Origin: Winogradskyella haliclonae
GTDB lineage: Bacteria; Bacteroidota; Bacteroidia; Flavobacteriales; Flavobacteriaceae
DNA length: 64,000 nt
Assembly (NCBI RefSeq): GCF_014635865.1
Contig: NZ_BMDQ01000001.1
Coordinates: 1,240,001-1,304,000, forward strand
Reading direction: 5' to 3'
Part shown: one piece after another, positions 56,011 to 63,778 of the stretch
Position numbering within the stretch: position 1 is the stretch's first letter
Layout of the letters: the number at the start of each line of letters is the position of its first letter
Position numbers and translations under genes: made by a program
The notes under the pieces: model-generated
Seen by the model: the letters and a program-made list of their open reading frames with translations, nothing else
Told to the model about the DNA's origin: nothing
Databases searched by the model: none

Positions 56011-57921
56011 ATGCTTAATATACATAACCTCTCCATAGCATTTCAAGGCGAATATCTTTTTGAGGATATTACCTTTAAATTGGGCAATGGCGACAGAATA
56101 GGTCTTATCGGAAAAAACGGTGCTGGTAAATCTACCATGCTTAGAATCTTATCTAAAGAGCAAGAAGCAGATAAAGGGCAGATTGCGGCTGATAAAGATT
56201 TAAAGATTGGTTTCTTAAAACAAGACATAGATTTTGATTTTGGAAAAACAGTACTTGAGGAATCTTACGAAGCGTTTAAAGAAATTAAAACTCTAGAGAA
56301 ACAGCTCGAAGATATAAATACCCAATTGGCTGAACGTACGGATTACGAAAGTGAGTCTTATAATCAGTTAATGATAGATTTAAATGAAATTCAGCATCAG
56401 TACGAAATTTTAGGCGGTTATAATTATCAAGGCGAAACCGAAAAAATACTACAAGGTCTTGGTTTTAAGCGAGAGGATTTCAATAAACTTACAGACACAT
56501 TTTCTGGAGGTTGGCGTATGCGTATTGAGTTGGCAAAGCTACTACTTCAAAATAATGACTTGTTATTACTCGATGAGCCAACTAACCATTTGGATATAGA
56601 ATCTATTATTTGGTTAGAAAGTTTTTTGAAAAATTATCCAGGTGCTGTTGTTATTGTATCGCATGATAAAATGTTTTTAGATAACGTAACCAATCGTACT
56701 ATCGAAATTTCCTTGGGACGTATTTACGATTATAACAAACCATATACTAAGTTTTTGGCATTGCGAAAAGAGATAAAAGCGCAGCAATTAGCCACACAAA
56801 AAAACCAAGAAAAGCAAATTCAGCAAACCGAAAAACTGATAGAGAAGTTTCGAGCTAAAGCATCAAAAGCAACGATGGCACAATCGCTCATTAAAAAGCT
56901 AGAGCGTATGGATCGTATTGAGGTTGATGAAGAGGATAACGCAGTTATGACTCTGAACTTTCCTATTTCTGTAACACCAGGAAAGGTTGTTGTTGAGATT
57001 GAAGATGTTTCAAAACATTACGGCGATTTGCAAGTATTACATAATGTGAGTATGGCTATTCCTAGAGATACAAAAACAGCATTTGTAGGACAGAATGGCC
57101 AAGGAAAATCTACACTAGCGAAAATTATAGTAGGCGAGATTGAACATCAAGGCGATTTAACCATAGGACACAATGTGCAGATTGGATATTTTGCTCAAAA
57201 TCAAGCTGAATATCTTAATGGTAGCAAGACAGTTTTAGATACCATGATTGATGCTGCTAATGAAACCAATCGGAGTAAGGTTAGAGATATTTTGGGTTCT
57301 TTTTTATTTAGAGGCGAAGAGGTAGACAAATATGTTAGAGTTTTATCTGGAGGAGAACGAAATAGATTGGCACTTGCAAAGCTTTTGTTGCAACCTTTAA
57401 ATGTGCTTATCATGGATGAGCCAACCAATCACTTAGACATTAAATCAAAAAATGTACTTAAAGATGCATTAAAAAAGTTTGAAGGTACACTAATTTTGGT
57501 GTCACACGATAGAGACTTTTTGCAAGGATTAGCAGAAACGATTTATGAGTTTAAAGACCAAAAGGTAAAAGAATACCTCGGAGACATAGATTATTATTTA
57601 GATCAGCGTAATCTCGAAAATTTAAGGGAAGCAGAAAAACGAACAGTAGTAGCTAAAGCGGTAAAATCAACTGACAACAAGCAGAGCTATGAGGAGCAGA
57701 AAAAACTAAAATCTTTAAATAATAAGCTCAGCAATATTGAATCTAAAATTAATGACTTAGAGAAATCTGTTAAAGAAGATGATATGGCTTTAGCCACTAA
57801 TTATGATGAGACTGCTGCTAACCCTGATTTTTTTGATGCTTACCAAAACAAAAAGCAAAGGCTAGAACAGCTTATGGAAGATTGGGAAGAGGTACAAGAA
57901 GCAATAGATAATTTGAGTTAG
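56011..57921 (+). CDS. ABC-F family ATPase (Uup/YdiF-like)
   Basis: A 636-residue cytoplasmic protein with two ABC domains and no membrane part. Walker A motifs are GKNGAGKS (~34) and GQNGQGKS (~360). Signatures are TFSGGWRMRIELAKLL and VLSGGERNRLALAKLL, and both Walker B segments read DEPTNHLDI. A charged inter-domain linker (~240-310) and a C-terminal coiled coil (KLKSLNNKLSNIESKINDLE) place it with Uup-type ABC-F proteins, which act on the ribosome. A role in antibiotic resistance is not indicated. Confidence 0.93.
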   Translation: MLNIHNLSIAFQGEYLFEDITFKLGNGDRIGLIGKNGAGKSTMLRILSKEQEADKGQIAADKDLKIGFLKQDIDFDFGKTVLEESYEAFKEIKTLEKQLEDINTQLAERTDYESESYNQLMIDLNEIQHQYEILGGYNYQGETEKILQGLGFKREDFNKLTDTFSGGWRMRIELAKLLLQNNDLLLLDEPTNHLDIESIIWLESFLKNYPGAVVIVSHDKMFLDNVTNRTIEISLGRIYDYNKPYTKFLALRKEIKAQQLATQKNQEKQIQQTEKLIEKFRAKASKATMAQSLIKKLERMDRIEVDEEDNAVMTLNFPISVTPGKVVVEIEDVSKHYGDLQVLHNVSMAIPRDTKTAFVGQNGQGKSTLAKIIVGEIEHQGDLTIGHNVQIGYFAQNQAEYLNGSKTVLDTMIDAANETNRSKVRDILGSFLFRGEEVDKYVRVLSGGERNRLALAKLLLQPLNVLIMDEPTNHLDIKSKNVLKDALKKFEGTLILVSHDRDFLQGLAETIYEFKDQKVKEYLGDIDYYLDQRNLENLREAEKRTVVAKAVKSTDNKQSYEEQKKLKSLNNKLSNIESKINDLEKSVKEDDMALATNYDETAANPDFFDAYQNKKQRLEQLMEDWEEVQEAIDNLS

Positions 57922-57926
57922 ATAAT

Positions 57927-58109
57927 ATGGAAGAACATTTTTTTCAATGTCCGTATTGCTGGGAGCAAATTTCTATGCTTATAGATATGTCCCAAACCCA
58001 GCAGACTTATATTGAAGATTGCGAAGTGTGTTGTAATCCTATTCAAATGCACGTCATATCTGATGGCACTTCGGTACAAGAAATTAGCCCATCTAGCATA
58101 GAACAATAA
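57927..58109 (+). CDS. CPXCG motif Cys-rich protein
   Basis: A 60-residue protein with C-P-Y-C (8-11) and C-E-V-C-C (32-36), a zinc-ribbon pair, with W-E-Q-I-S and N-P-I-Q between and after. It matches the small CPXCG family. It lies 5 bp after the ABC-F gene and is likely co-transcribed. Function unknown. Confidence 0.9.
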   Translation: MEEHFFQCPYCWEQISMLIDMSQTQQTYIEDCEVCCNPIQMHVISDGTSVQEISPSSIEQ

Positions 58110-58192
58110 TCTTTTTTATACAAGCTATTTTCTTAAATGATGCATTTCATCGAAAAAACACTTTGTTTTATCGGTAATATCGAATAAAAATT

Positions 58193-58200
58193 TATATTTG
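58193..58200 (+). promoter_or_regulatory. -7 box (TATATTTG) of the LRR gene
   Basis: Exact TAnnTTTG, 39 bp before the ATG. The nearest TTG (58163-58165) is 27 bp upstream, longer than usual. Confidence 0.5.
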
Positions 58201-58239
58201 ATGTAGTTAAAACGGTTCCCTCGCCCAAATCGCTCAAAT

Positions 58240-59082
58240 ATGAAAACGTTTTACTCACTAATAGTATGCTTACTAATAACTGCATTCTCTCATGCAGATA
58301 TCTCTGAAAACCAGAAAGATGCCCTTGTAGATTTGTATAATTTTACTAATGGTGATAATTGGAAAAACTCTTGGGATTTATCAAAACCAGTTTCTACCTG
58401 GTATGGTATCACAATAGAAAATGAACAAATTACAGAATTAAAATTAGCATTCAATAACCTTAACGGTACCTTACCAGCTAGTATAAATGCGCTAGGTACT
58501 CTAAGAATTTTAGATTTATCATTTAATAGTTTGGTAGGGGAATTACCTTCCGAGATTTTTGCACTACATCAATTAGAGACTTTAAAATTATTCTCTAATA
58601 ATTTTGAAGGAGAATTATCTGAAGACATAGGTAAAATGGAAAACTTAAAAGTTTTAGAACTATATAACAATAGTTTTACGGGTGAGATACCAAGTGCTAT
58701 TGGGAAATTAAATAAAATTGAAAACTTAGGTTTAAGCAGTAACTTGTTTACGGGTAAACTGCCTTCTGAGATTTCAAATTTAAACAATCTTAAAATCCTT
58801 AGTGTTTTTGATAATAAATTATTTGGAACTGTTCCTAGCAACATAGGAGCTTTATCTAATTTAGAAGAGCTAATTCTATCCAATAATAGTTTTTATGGTC
58901 AATTACCATCTAGTATAGCTAGATTAGGAAATCTAAATACCTTATTACTTGGTAATAACAATTTTACTGGTAATTATGCTAACCTACAATTAAGAATGCC
59001 AAATATTATAACATTTGAAATTGATGTAGATAATACAAAAGGAGAGTTAGTAACTCTTGATGAAGAAGTTGACGACAACTAA
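58240..59082 (+). CDS. Secreted leucine-rich-repeat protein
   Basis: A 280-residue protein: signal peptide (residues 1-20), a capping segment with ALVDLYNFTNGDNW, then about seven plant-type LRRs of ~24 residues (L-x-x-L-x-L-x-x-N-x-L-x-G-x-L-P-x-x-I). The acidic tail D-E-E-V-D-D-N has no type IX sorting domain, so it probably stays in the periplasm or is released by another route. Such repeats bind proteins or glycans; the ligand is unknown. Confidence 0.88.
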   Translation: MKTFYSLIVCLLITAFSHADISENQKDALVDLYNFTNGDNWKNSWDLSKPVSTWYGITIENEQITELKLAFNNLNGTLPASINALGTLRILDLSFNSLVGELPSEIFALHQLETLKLFSNNFEGELSEDIGKMENLKVLELYNNSFTGEIPSAIGKLNKIENLGLSSNLFTGKLPSEISNLNNLKILSVFDNKLFGTVPSNIGALSNLEELILSNNSFYGQLPSSIARLGNLNTLLLGNNNFTGNYANLQLRMPNIITFEIDVDNTKGELVTLDEEVDDN

Positions 59083-59103
59083 AATTTAGCTTTATAAAAA
59101 TAG

Positions 59104-59138
59104 AAATAACCTTCAATAAAAATTGAAGGTTATTTTTT
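59104..59138 (+). terminator. Terminator of the LRR gene
   Basis: A 14-bp perfect stem (AAATAACCTTCAAT / ATTGAAGGTTATTT) with an AAAA loop and T6, 22 bp after the stop. Confidence 0.93.
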
Positions 59139-59168
59139 GATAGTTCTTTTATAATCTAAAAAAAGTAT

Positions 59169-59176
59169 TATCTTTG
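59169..59176 (+). promoter_or_regulatory. -7 box (TATCTTTG) of the initiator tRNA gene
   Basis: Exact TAnnTTTG 11 bp before the tRNA 5' end. Confidence 0.6.
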
Positions 59177-59187
59177 ACATCCAATAT

Positions 59188-59260
<73 letters not shown>

Positions 59261-59284
59261 CTAAGTAATTTTTGTAGAAACGAC

Positions 59285-59315
59285 AACGGTTTAGTTCATG
59301 CTAAACCGTTTTTTT
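59285..59315 (+). terminator. Terminator of the initiator tRNA gene
   Basis: A 10-bp perfect stem (AACGGTTTAG / CTAAACCGTT) with a 6-nt loop and T7. It covers the first possible ATG of the integrase (59298), so the integrase start is set at 59316. Confidence 0.9.
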
Positions 59316-60629
59316 ATGCATTCTATTTATGATTTTCTTACTTTAGATTTACAAAATGAACACGATTTGGAACACAAAAAGCTTTATTCTGAACCAAAAA
59401 TTTATGACGGTAATGGTGATTTGACTAAGCGGTGGTACTTGTATTTCTCTTACGTAAATCCAAAGACAGGAAAAAAAGAACGGTGTAAAAATATCTATGG
59501 AAAGACAAATCGCTATAAAACAAAAGCAGAGCGTTATCATATATTAAATATCTATAAAAAACGTCTTTCTAAATTACTTCATGAAGGTTTTAACCCTTAT
59601 GCTAATAATCAAGAACTTTACGAAAAAAGAAAGGCTAATCAGCAAGCAAAAACAACGAAAAGTAATGTTGTTGTTGAAGGGATAACATCTAATTCAGTAT
59701 CTATTGATAAGGCAAAAGAACAACTTGAAAAAGAAAAAACGATTCCAGAAGCTTTTGATTTTGCATTGAGTATTAAAAAGAATTTGGTCGGGGCGTCTAC
59801 ACTTTCAGACTATAAGAGCAGATGTAATAAACTGATTGAATACTTAAATACAAATTACCCCGATGTTAAAACCATTAATCAGTTAGAAAAAAAACATGTT
59901 ATTGCTTTTTTAAATTCAGTTTTGCAAAGCACATCAGCAAGAAATAGAAATAATTACCGCACCTGTCTAAGAAGCATATTTCAGAGTTTAGAAGATAATG
60001 AACTTATTTCTGCTAACTTCATTAAACGCATAAAGCTATTACAAGCTAAACCTCAAAAGAACAAAACCTACACAGTCAAAGAGCAAGAAATGATATTTAA
60101 ATATCTTGAAAGCAATGATAAAGTATTGTTGTTGTTCATTAAGTTTATTTCTTATAATCTTTTACGCCCAATAGAAGTGTGTAGGCTTAAAGTCAAAGAC
60201 CTAAACCTAGAACAAAATATAGTTCAGTTTCAAGCAAAGAACAAAGCATTTAAGACCAAGATTATTCCTGAGATATTACTATCAGAACTTCCAGACTTAT
60301 CAAAGCTAGACGCAAATGCACTACTATTTACACCAAACGGATTTGGAAAACAATGGGACGCTACGGAGGTTAATAGAAGAGGGTATTTCACCAGCCGTTT
60401 TTAAAAGGTCATTAAGGACGAATTTGGATTTAATGATAACTATGGGCTATATAGCTTTAGACATACCTTTATAACTAAGCTATATAGAGCTTTAGCTAAA
60501 GAGAGTTCGCCTTACGCAACTAAAAGTAAGCTTATGCAAATTACAGGTCATGCTACCATGTCTGCTTTAGAAAAATATCTAAGAGATATTGATGCGGAAT
60601 TACCACAAGATTATTCAGAGTTACTATGA
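59316..60629 (+). pseudogene. Tyrosine-type integrase, interrupted by an in-frame stop
   Basis: Site-specific recombinase of the Bacteroidota tyrosine family, read in one frame across a TAA at 60402-60404. Part 1 holds an N-terminal domain, a SAM-like core-binding domain (KKNLVGASTLSDYKSRCNKL) and the first catalytic Arg (LLRPIEVCRLKVKDL). After the stop come Y-S-F-R-H-T-F-I-T (His-x-x-Arg box), I-T-G-H-A-T and the nucleophile in L-E-K-Y-L-R. The stop replaces what would be Lys (AAA) in R-F-K-K-V-I-K. The truncated product lacks every C-terminal catalytic residue. Full length would be about 437 residues. Confidence 0.88.
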
Positions 60630-61021
60630 GTTTAAATAAAGACATGCAAGCATTGATTGACAGTATTAGGTTGCCTATCCTTTTCTTCTTGCCAGATGAT
60701 TTAGTAGAAGATAAGTCTGAGGATATTAAACAACAACTCGAAGACATTGGACTTATAAAACAACTCTTCTTTTTAAATAAAGATAATAAGACTTCAAAGT
60801 ATAAAGAGGGAATTGATGATTGTGCAATCATGGAAAAGCATAAACTACTAAAGTCAAACATTTTTCAGTTACTAGAATTTCAATCAAAGCTTGATGAAAA
60901 GCCTTTTGATTTTTTGATAAATAACTATTTCAAAGAAGTCAAAGCTTGGCTTTGGTCTAGTGAATGGTTATCAAGCAATGTAAAACATCATGTTAATGGC
61001 TATTCTAAAAAACAGAAATGA
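60626..61021 (+). CDS. Hypothetical island protein, coupled to the integrase
   Basis: 131 residues; its ATG overlaps the integrase stop (ATGA), so it was translated with it. It is helical and acidic-basic mixed, without a signal or membrane segment (MSLNKDMQALIDSIRLPILF; Y-F-K-E-V-K-A-W-L-W-S-S-E-W-L). I do not recognise a family. It ends just after an A6 run at 61006-61011; the -1 frame continues sensibly in the next entry, so this may be the front part of a ~184-residue gene broken by one extra A. Confidence 0.6.
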   Translation: MSLNKDMQALIDSIRLPILFFLPDDLVEDKSEDIKQQLEDIGLIKQLFFLNKDNKTSKYKEGIDDCAIMEKHKLLKSNIFQLLEFQSKLDEKPFDFLINNYFKEVKAWLWSSEWLSSNVKHHVNGYSKKQK

Positions 61022-61178
61022 AAGAGAGATTGAACTAGCTTCTAAGATAAATGTATATCAAGACAAAATATCTAATCTTAAAATCAACAACAATAAAACT
61101 ACTGAGAAGAAAGTGTTGTTGACAGATGTTGTTGCTGATGGCTATTTATTGCAAACAGTATTCAATGTTGAATTGTAA
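60990..61178 (+). CDS. Small reading frame, probably the displaced tail of the previous gene
   Basis: 62 codons overlapping the previous gene by 32 bp. The part after the A6 run (K-N-R-N-E-R-E-I-E-L-A-S-K-I-N-V-Y-Q-D-K-I) is a natural continuation of the upstream coding sequence, whereas the first residues (M-L-M-A-I-L) only arise from the overlap. It could also be an independent gene starting at 60990 or 60996. No family recognised. Confidence 0.4.
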   Translation: MLMAILKNRNEREIELASKINVYQDKISNLKINNNKTTEKKVLLTDVVADGYLLQTVFNVEL

Positions 61179-61185
61179 TTAATAT

Positions 61186-61219
61186 TTTTACGTAAATTAA
61201 ACGTTTAATTTACGTAAAA
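61186..61219. promoter_or_regulatory. Perfect 34-bp palindrome at the zinc-finger gene start (putative operator)
   Basis: Arms TTTTACGTAAATTAAAC (61186-61202) and GTTTAATTTACGTAAAA (61203-61219) are exact reverse complements, with no spacer. Within each arm TTTACGTAAA is itself palindromic, so two identical 10-bp sites lie 12 bp apart around a central AACGTT. The last base is the A of the ATG at 61219. This suggests tight control of, or by, the downstream gene. Confidence 0.8.
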
Positions 61220-61665
61220 TGAAAGATAAGTATCATTATATATGCAATTATTGCTATGAAGAGTTTGTGCCAAAAAGACGAAAAGTGCAAAAATATTGCA
61301 GTAATACTTGTCGCTCTAAAGCATGGCAAGAAAACAACAGCAATAAAAGCAGCAATAAAAATTCATTGACTATGCCAGTTTATGATAATACCATATCAAA
61401 TATTCCAAAACAAGAAGGTAAAGTAAATAAGATGTCTTTTCCTGGTATTGCAAATGCTGCATTAGGAAACGTAGCTGCTGATGCTATAAAATCTATACTT
61501 ACTCCTGATAATAAAAAGCCAGCAACAAAAGCAGATATAAATGATTTATTAGAAAGACTAGATATACGTTATCATTACATTAAAAATTTACCTCAAGATG
61601 ATAAGGGGAGATATCCATTCTTTGATTTACAAGAGGGGATGCTAGTTTACATCGTTACTTCTTAG
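61219..61665 (+). CDS. Zinc-finger protein of unknown function
   Basis: 148 residues. The N-terminal treble-clef-like finger Y-I-C-N-Y-C...K-Y-C-S-N-T-C-R-S-K-A-W (Cys 9, 12, 27, 31) is followed by an Asn/Ser/Lys-rich linker. A C-terminal part contains a small hydrophobic segment (FPGIANAALGNVAADAIKSIL) and a strand-rich end. It could bind the palindrome at its own start and act as autorepressor; that is inference. No named family. It is the last plus-strand gene before the cassette array. Confidence 0.75.
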   Translation: MKDKYHYICNYCYEEFVPKRRKVQKYCSNTCRSKAWQENNSNKSSNKNSLTMPVYDNTISNIPKQEGKVNKMSFPGIANAALGNVAADAIKSILTPDNKKPATKADINDLLERLDIRYHYIKNLPQDDKGRYPFFDLQEGMLVYIVTS

Positions 61666-61761
61666 TTCATATTTTTAAGTTTTCGCATAAATTTTATTTA
61701 TATGATTTTCAACATGTTAAAAAGATTTGCGATATAGGTGTTACAAAGTTCGTTTTAAGGT

Positions 61762-61900
61762 TGTGCCTAACGGTCTCGGCTATGATTTCGTTGCGGAAAA
61801 ATCCGCAGGATTCTTTCCGCAGTAGCCGAAAGATAGCAAAAAAGCGTTGAATTCCGATTAGGAATTCAACCGCAATGAATTATAGCCATTGTTAGGCACA
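61762..61900. repeat. attC-like recombination site A
   Basis: 139 bp. Ends TGTGCCTAAC / GTTAGGCACA pair over 10 bp and hold cores GCCTAAC and GTTAGGC, exact matches to the integron RYYYAAC / GTTRRRY rule. Left spacer GGTCTC, right spacer ATT. The arms at 61778-61796 and 61870-61887 pair over 18 positions, with one extra T on the left and G-T pairs elsewhere. The centre holds a second hairpin (GTTGAATTCC / GGAATTCAAC). It begins 5 bp past the stop of the 84-residue gene. Confidence 0.8.
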
Positions 61901-61905
61901 GTTAT

Positions 61906-62160
61906 TTATTTGTCATACCACGAGCAAACTAATTCTGATATTTCTTCCACGTCATTTTCATTCACAGAAAGACCATAAGTCGCTATTAATTCACTCGAGA
62001 TTACTCTTTTTATTTTTTCCAATTCGTAACCATTTTGTAAGTCAAGAATTAGCTTTTCACTTAATTTTTTAAAAGAATCACTTTTGCCAGAAGGCATAAT
62101 ATTGGTCTGATATATGATTTTGCTTAAAGCATTAATATTATGTTGGTCAAGAAGTTTCAT
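61906..62160 (-). CDS. Cassette-encoded hypothetical protein (84 residues)
   Basis: A small, mostly helical soluble protein (MKLLDQHNINALSKIIYQTN; LSEKLILDLQNGYELEKIKRVISSELIATYGLSV) ending E-L-V-C-S-W-Y-D-K. No family recognised; size and charge recall immunity or antitoxin proteins, but nothing proves it. It is second gene of cassette Y, 14 bp after the 160-residue gene, and its stop is 5 bp from site A. Confidence 0.6.
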   Translation of the reverse strand: MKLLDQHNINALSKIIYQTNIMPSGKSDSFKKLSEKLILDLQNGYELEKIKRVISSELIATYGLSVNENDVEEISELVCSWYDK

Positions 62161-62174
62161 TTAATTTTCAAGGT

Positions 62175-62657
62175 TCAAATCAATTCCGTCTTCTTATTAA
62201 TAGTTCTGTCGTTGTGTGTTTCCCAAGTGCAATATTCAGTCAGATTTTCATTCAGTCCAATCTGTAAATGGCGATGTCCGCTGTACCAAGTTTCTGGTCT
62301 TTCAGATTCGAGCCAATTCCGCAAGAGTGGAAGCCCTATTTCGATTAGAAATTTCTTTATCTGCTTATTATTTTTAATTTCCACAGCTTTTAAGTTTACA
62401 GTCCATTTTTCTAACGGTTTTGAGTAGGTTGCAGAAATTACTCTCCAAAAGCCTAAAAGGTCTCTCGATTCTCCTTTCATATATCGTCCATTCCAGCCTG
62501 GAACAAAAAGTCCCATTCGGTGTCCTTTTTCCTTATCAAAAGCTATGGATAAGTCATTATAAATTCCGATTCCGCTCAACGATTCCGAGATTTGTTTTGC
62601 TCCGACTGAATGAGTCAATCCGCTAATTGGTTTCGATTTGTGACTTGTCGTTATCAA
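62175..62657 (-). CDS. Cassette-encoded hypothetical protein (160 residues)
   Basis: Soluble protein with a Gly/Trp/Arg-rich centre (MGLFVPGWNGRYMKGESRDLLGFWRVISATYSKPLEKW) and a His-rich C-terminal segment (W-Y-S-G-H-R-H-L-Q-I-G-L). Not recognised. The start is TTG at 62657: an upstream TAG in frame leaves no ATG, and the next Met is residue 48. It begins 15 bp inside cassette Y, typical of the short leaders of integron cassettes. Confidence 0.55.
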   Translation of the reverse strand: MITTSHKSKPISGLTHSVGAKQISESLSGIGIYNDLSIAFDKEKGHRMGLFVPGWNGRYMKGESRDLLGFWRVISATYSKPLEKWTVNLKAVEIKNNKQIKKFLIEIGLPLLRNWLESERPETWYSGHRHLQIGLNENLTEYCTWETHNDRTINKKTELI

Positions 62658-62671
62658 TGCTGTTTTCTAAT

Positions 62672-62873
62672 TGTGCCTAACGGACTTGTGTATGAAACGT
62701 AGCGTGAAAAAAGACACTAACTTTTCGGATTAACACAGAGCCGAATTTTTATATTTTGTTTTTAATTTATCAATTTTAAAAGCCAAATTAAAAATTTGGC
62801 GGACTTTCTAAATATACACAAACCTTTTGGTTAAGCACTTATTAGCTATGTTTTATACACCGTGTTGTATGCA
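62672..62873. repeat. attC-like recombination site B
   Basis: 202 bp. Left end TGTGCCTAAC, spacer GGACTT, arm GTGTATGAAACGTAGC (62688-62703). Right arm GCTATGTTTTATACAC (62845-62860), spacer CGT, then GTTGTATGC. The arms pair over 16 bp with two G-T pairs. The outer ends do not match each other because they belong to different cassettes. The centre holds GCCAAATT / AATTTGGC and an alternative right end (GTTAAGCAC at 62830-62838) that could pair with the left end. Confidence 0.75.
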
Positions 62874-62876
62874 GTT

Positions 62877-63173
62877 TTATTTTAGCTCTCTCTTTATTAA
62901 TTCAAAATTTTTTCTATTCTTTTCAAGAATTACATTCTTAAGCATTTTTTCATCACAAGCTCCAAATTTTATAAAGTTTTGTCTTCCTTCTCTTAGTGTC
63001 ATACGATTTGGTCCGGAATGAATATTAGGTTCATCTATATCAATTCCATCGTCTTCCCAAAAACATATTGGACAAATTAGATAATTCCCTCTTTCAGGTA
63101 GACTTATATAATCACAACAAGGACACTGATGTTTGGGTTTTAGACTTTTTGGTTTATACCATTTCCATTTCAT
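62877..63173 (-). CDS. CPCC-type Cys-rich protein
   Basis: 98 residues. Two Cys pairs, Q-C-P-C-C-D-Y and L-I-C-P-I-C-F-W-E-D-D-G, followed by the conserved G-P-N-R-M-T-L-R-E-G-R-Q-N-F-I-K-F-G-A-C, identify the CPCC cysteine-rich family. These are small zinc-ribbon proteins often found near toxin/immunity loci. It is second gene of cassette X; its stop is 4 bp from site B. Confidence 0.85.
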   Translation of the reverse strand: MKWKWYKPKSLKPKHQCPCCDYISLPERGNYLICPICFWEDDGIDIDEPNIHSGPNRMTLREGRQNFIKFGACDEKMLKNVILEKNRKNFELIKRELK

Positions 63174-63204
63174 TTTTTACTCTCCTAATATTTTTTGGCC
63201 ATAG

Positions 63205-63621
63205 TCATATTCCTCTTCGTTTGGAAAAAAAACCATTCAAGTCAGGAAAAATTAACTGTAAATATTTGAATTCCGAATTCTGATAAAATTTAAACGAACT
63301 CAATGTGTATTCAGTCAGCTTATGATTTTCTATTTCTATGAAATAAATGGAAAAACGGTCAATTAAATCATCAATTTTTTTATTCAGTGGTATTTCTTTG
63401 AATTTAAACCTTTCCACGTAATTAGTAATCAATGTGTTTGTTAGTCCGTTCGGAAGTCCAGAAATGAAAAGTTCAGGAATTCCAAAGTTTTTATAAATTC
63501 CAGTAGAGTATCCAAAAGGCGTAAATCCTATTTCTTCCATTACGTAGGTATTATGAAATCCATATTTTTCAATGTTGTCATAAACCATCTTAAAATACTT
63601 TTCCCTTTTTTCGTCACTCAT
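63205..63621 (-). CDS. DUF4262 domain protein
   Basis: 138 residues from ATG 63621 (a TTG at 63639 would add six). The DUF4262 hallmark is clear: T-P-F-G-Y-S-T-G-I-Y-K-N-F-G-I-P-E-L-F-I-S-G-L-P near residues 35-58. DUF4262 proteins are soluble, of unknown function and frequent in accessory regions. It is first gene of cassette X, 31 bp before the CPCC gene. Confidence 0.82.
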   Translation of the reverse strand: MSDEKREKYFKMVYDNIEKYGFHNTYVMEEIGFTPFGYSTGIYKNFGIPELFISGLPNGLTNTLITNYVERFKFKEIPLNKKIDDLIDRFSIYFIEIENHKLTEYTLSSFKFYQNSEFKYLQLIFPDLNGFFSKRRGI

Positions 63622-63641
63622 TCGTTCGGTTTTTCTCAAAT

Positions 63642-63778
63642 TGCATACAACGGTCTCGGCTATGAGTAGTTACGTGGTTTAGCAGTTAACTTTGCAAGTA
63701 CACACCAATCTAAAAATCCGCAAGGATTTTCAGAAGTAGGCTAGAACAAGCAATTACTTATAGCCATTGTTGTAACCA
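63642..63778. repeat. attC-like recombination site C
   Basis: 137 bp. Left end TGCATACAAC, spacer GGTCTC, arm GGCTATGAGTAGTT (63658-63671). Right arm AATTACTTATAGCC (63752-63765), spacer ATT, then GTTGTAACC. The arms pair over 14 bp with two G-T pairs. Spacers and first six arm bases equal those of site A. The cores (ATACAAC, GTTGTAA) deviate from the integron rule. The stop of the gene to the right lies inside the right arm. Confidence 0.78.

Noticed and set aside
61000..61020. Programmed -1 frameshift at the A6 run in the gene after the integrase
   Set aside because: The run is phased AAA AAA C in the upstream frame, not A AAA AAC, and no downstream stimulatory hairpin is apparent. A simple indel is likelier.
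61680..61720. dif-like XerC/XerD half-sites (TTTTCGCATAA and ATGTTAAAA) just left of the cassette array
   Set aside because: The two halves resemble dif arms but are more than 20 bp apart instead of 6, so this cannot be a functional dif site.
62140..63283. Plus-strand reading frames inside the cassettes (62140-62427, 62420-62626, 62827-63021, 63068-63283)
   Set aside because: They are antisense to minus-strand genes, two of which belong to recognisable families (CPCC, DUF4262), and have no family-like features.
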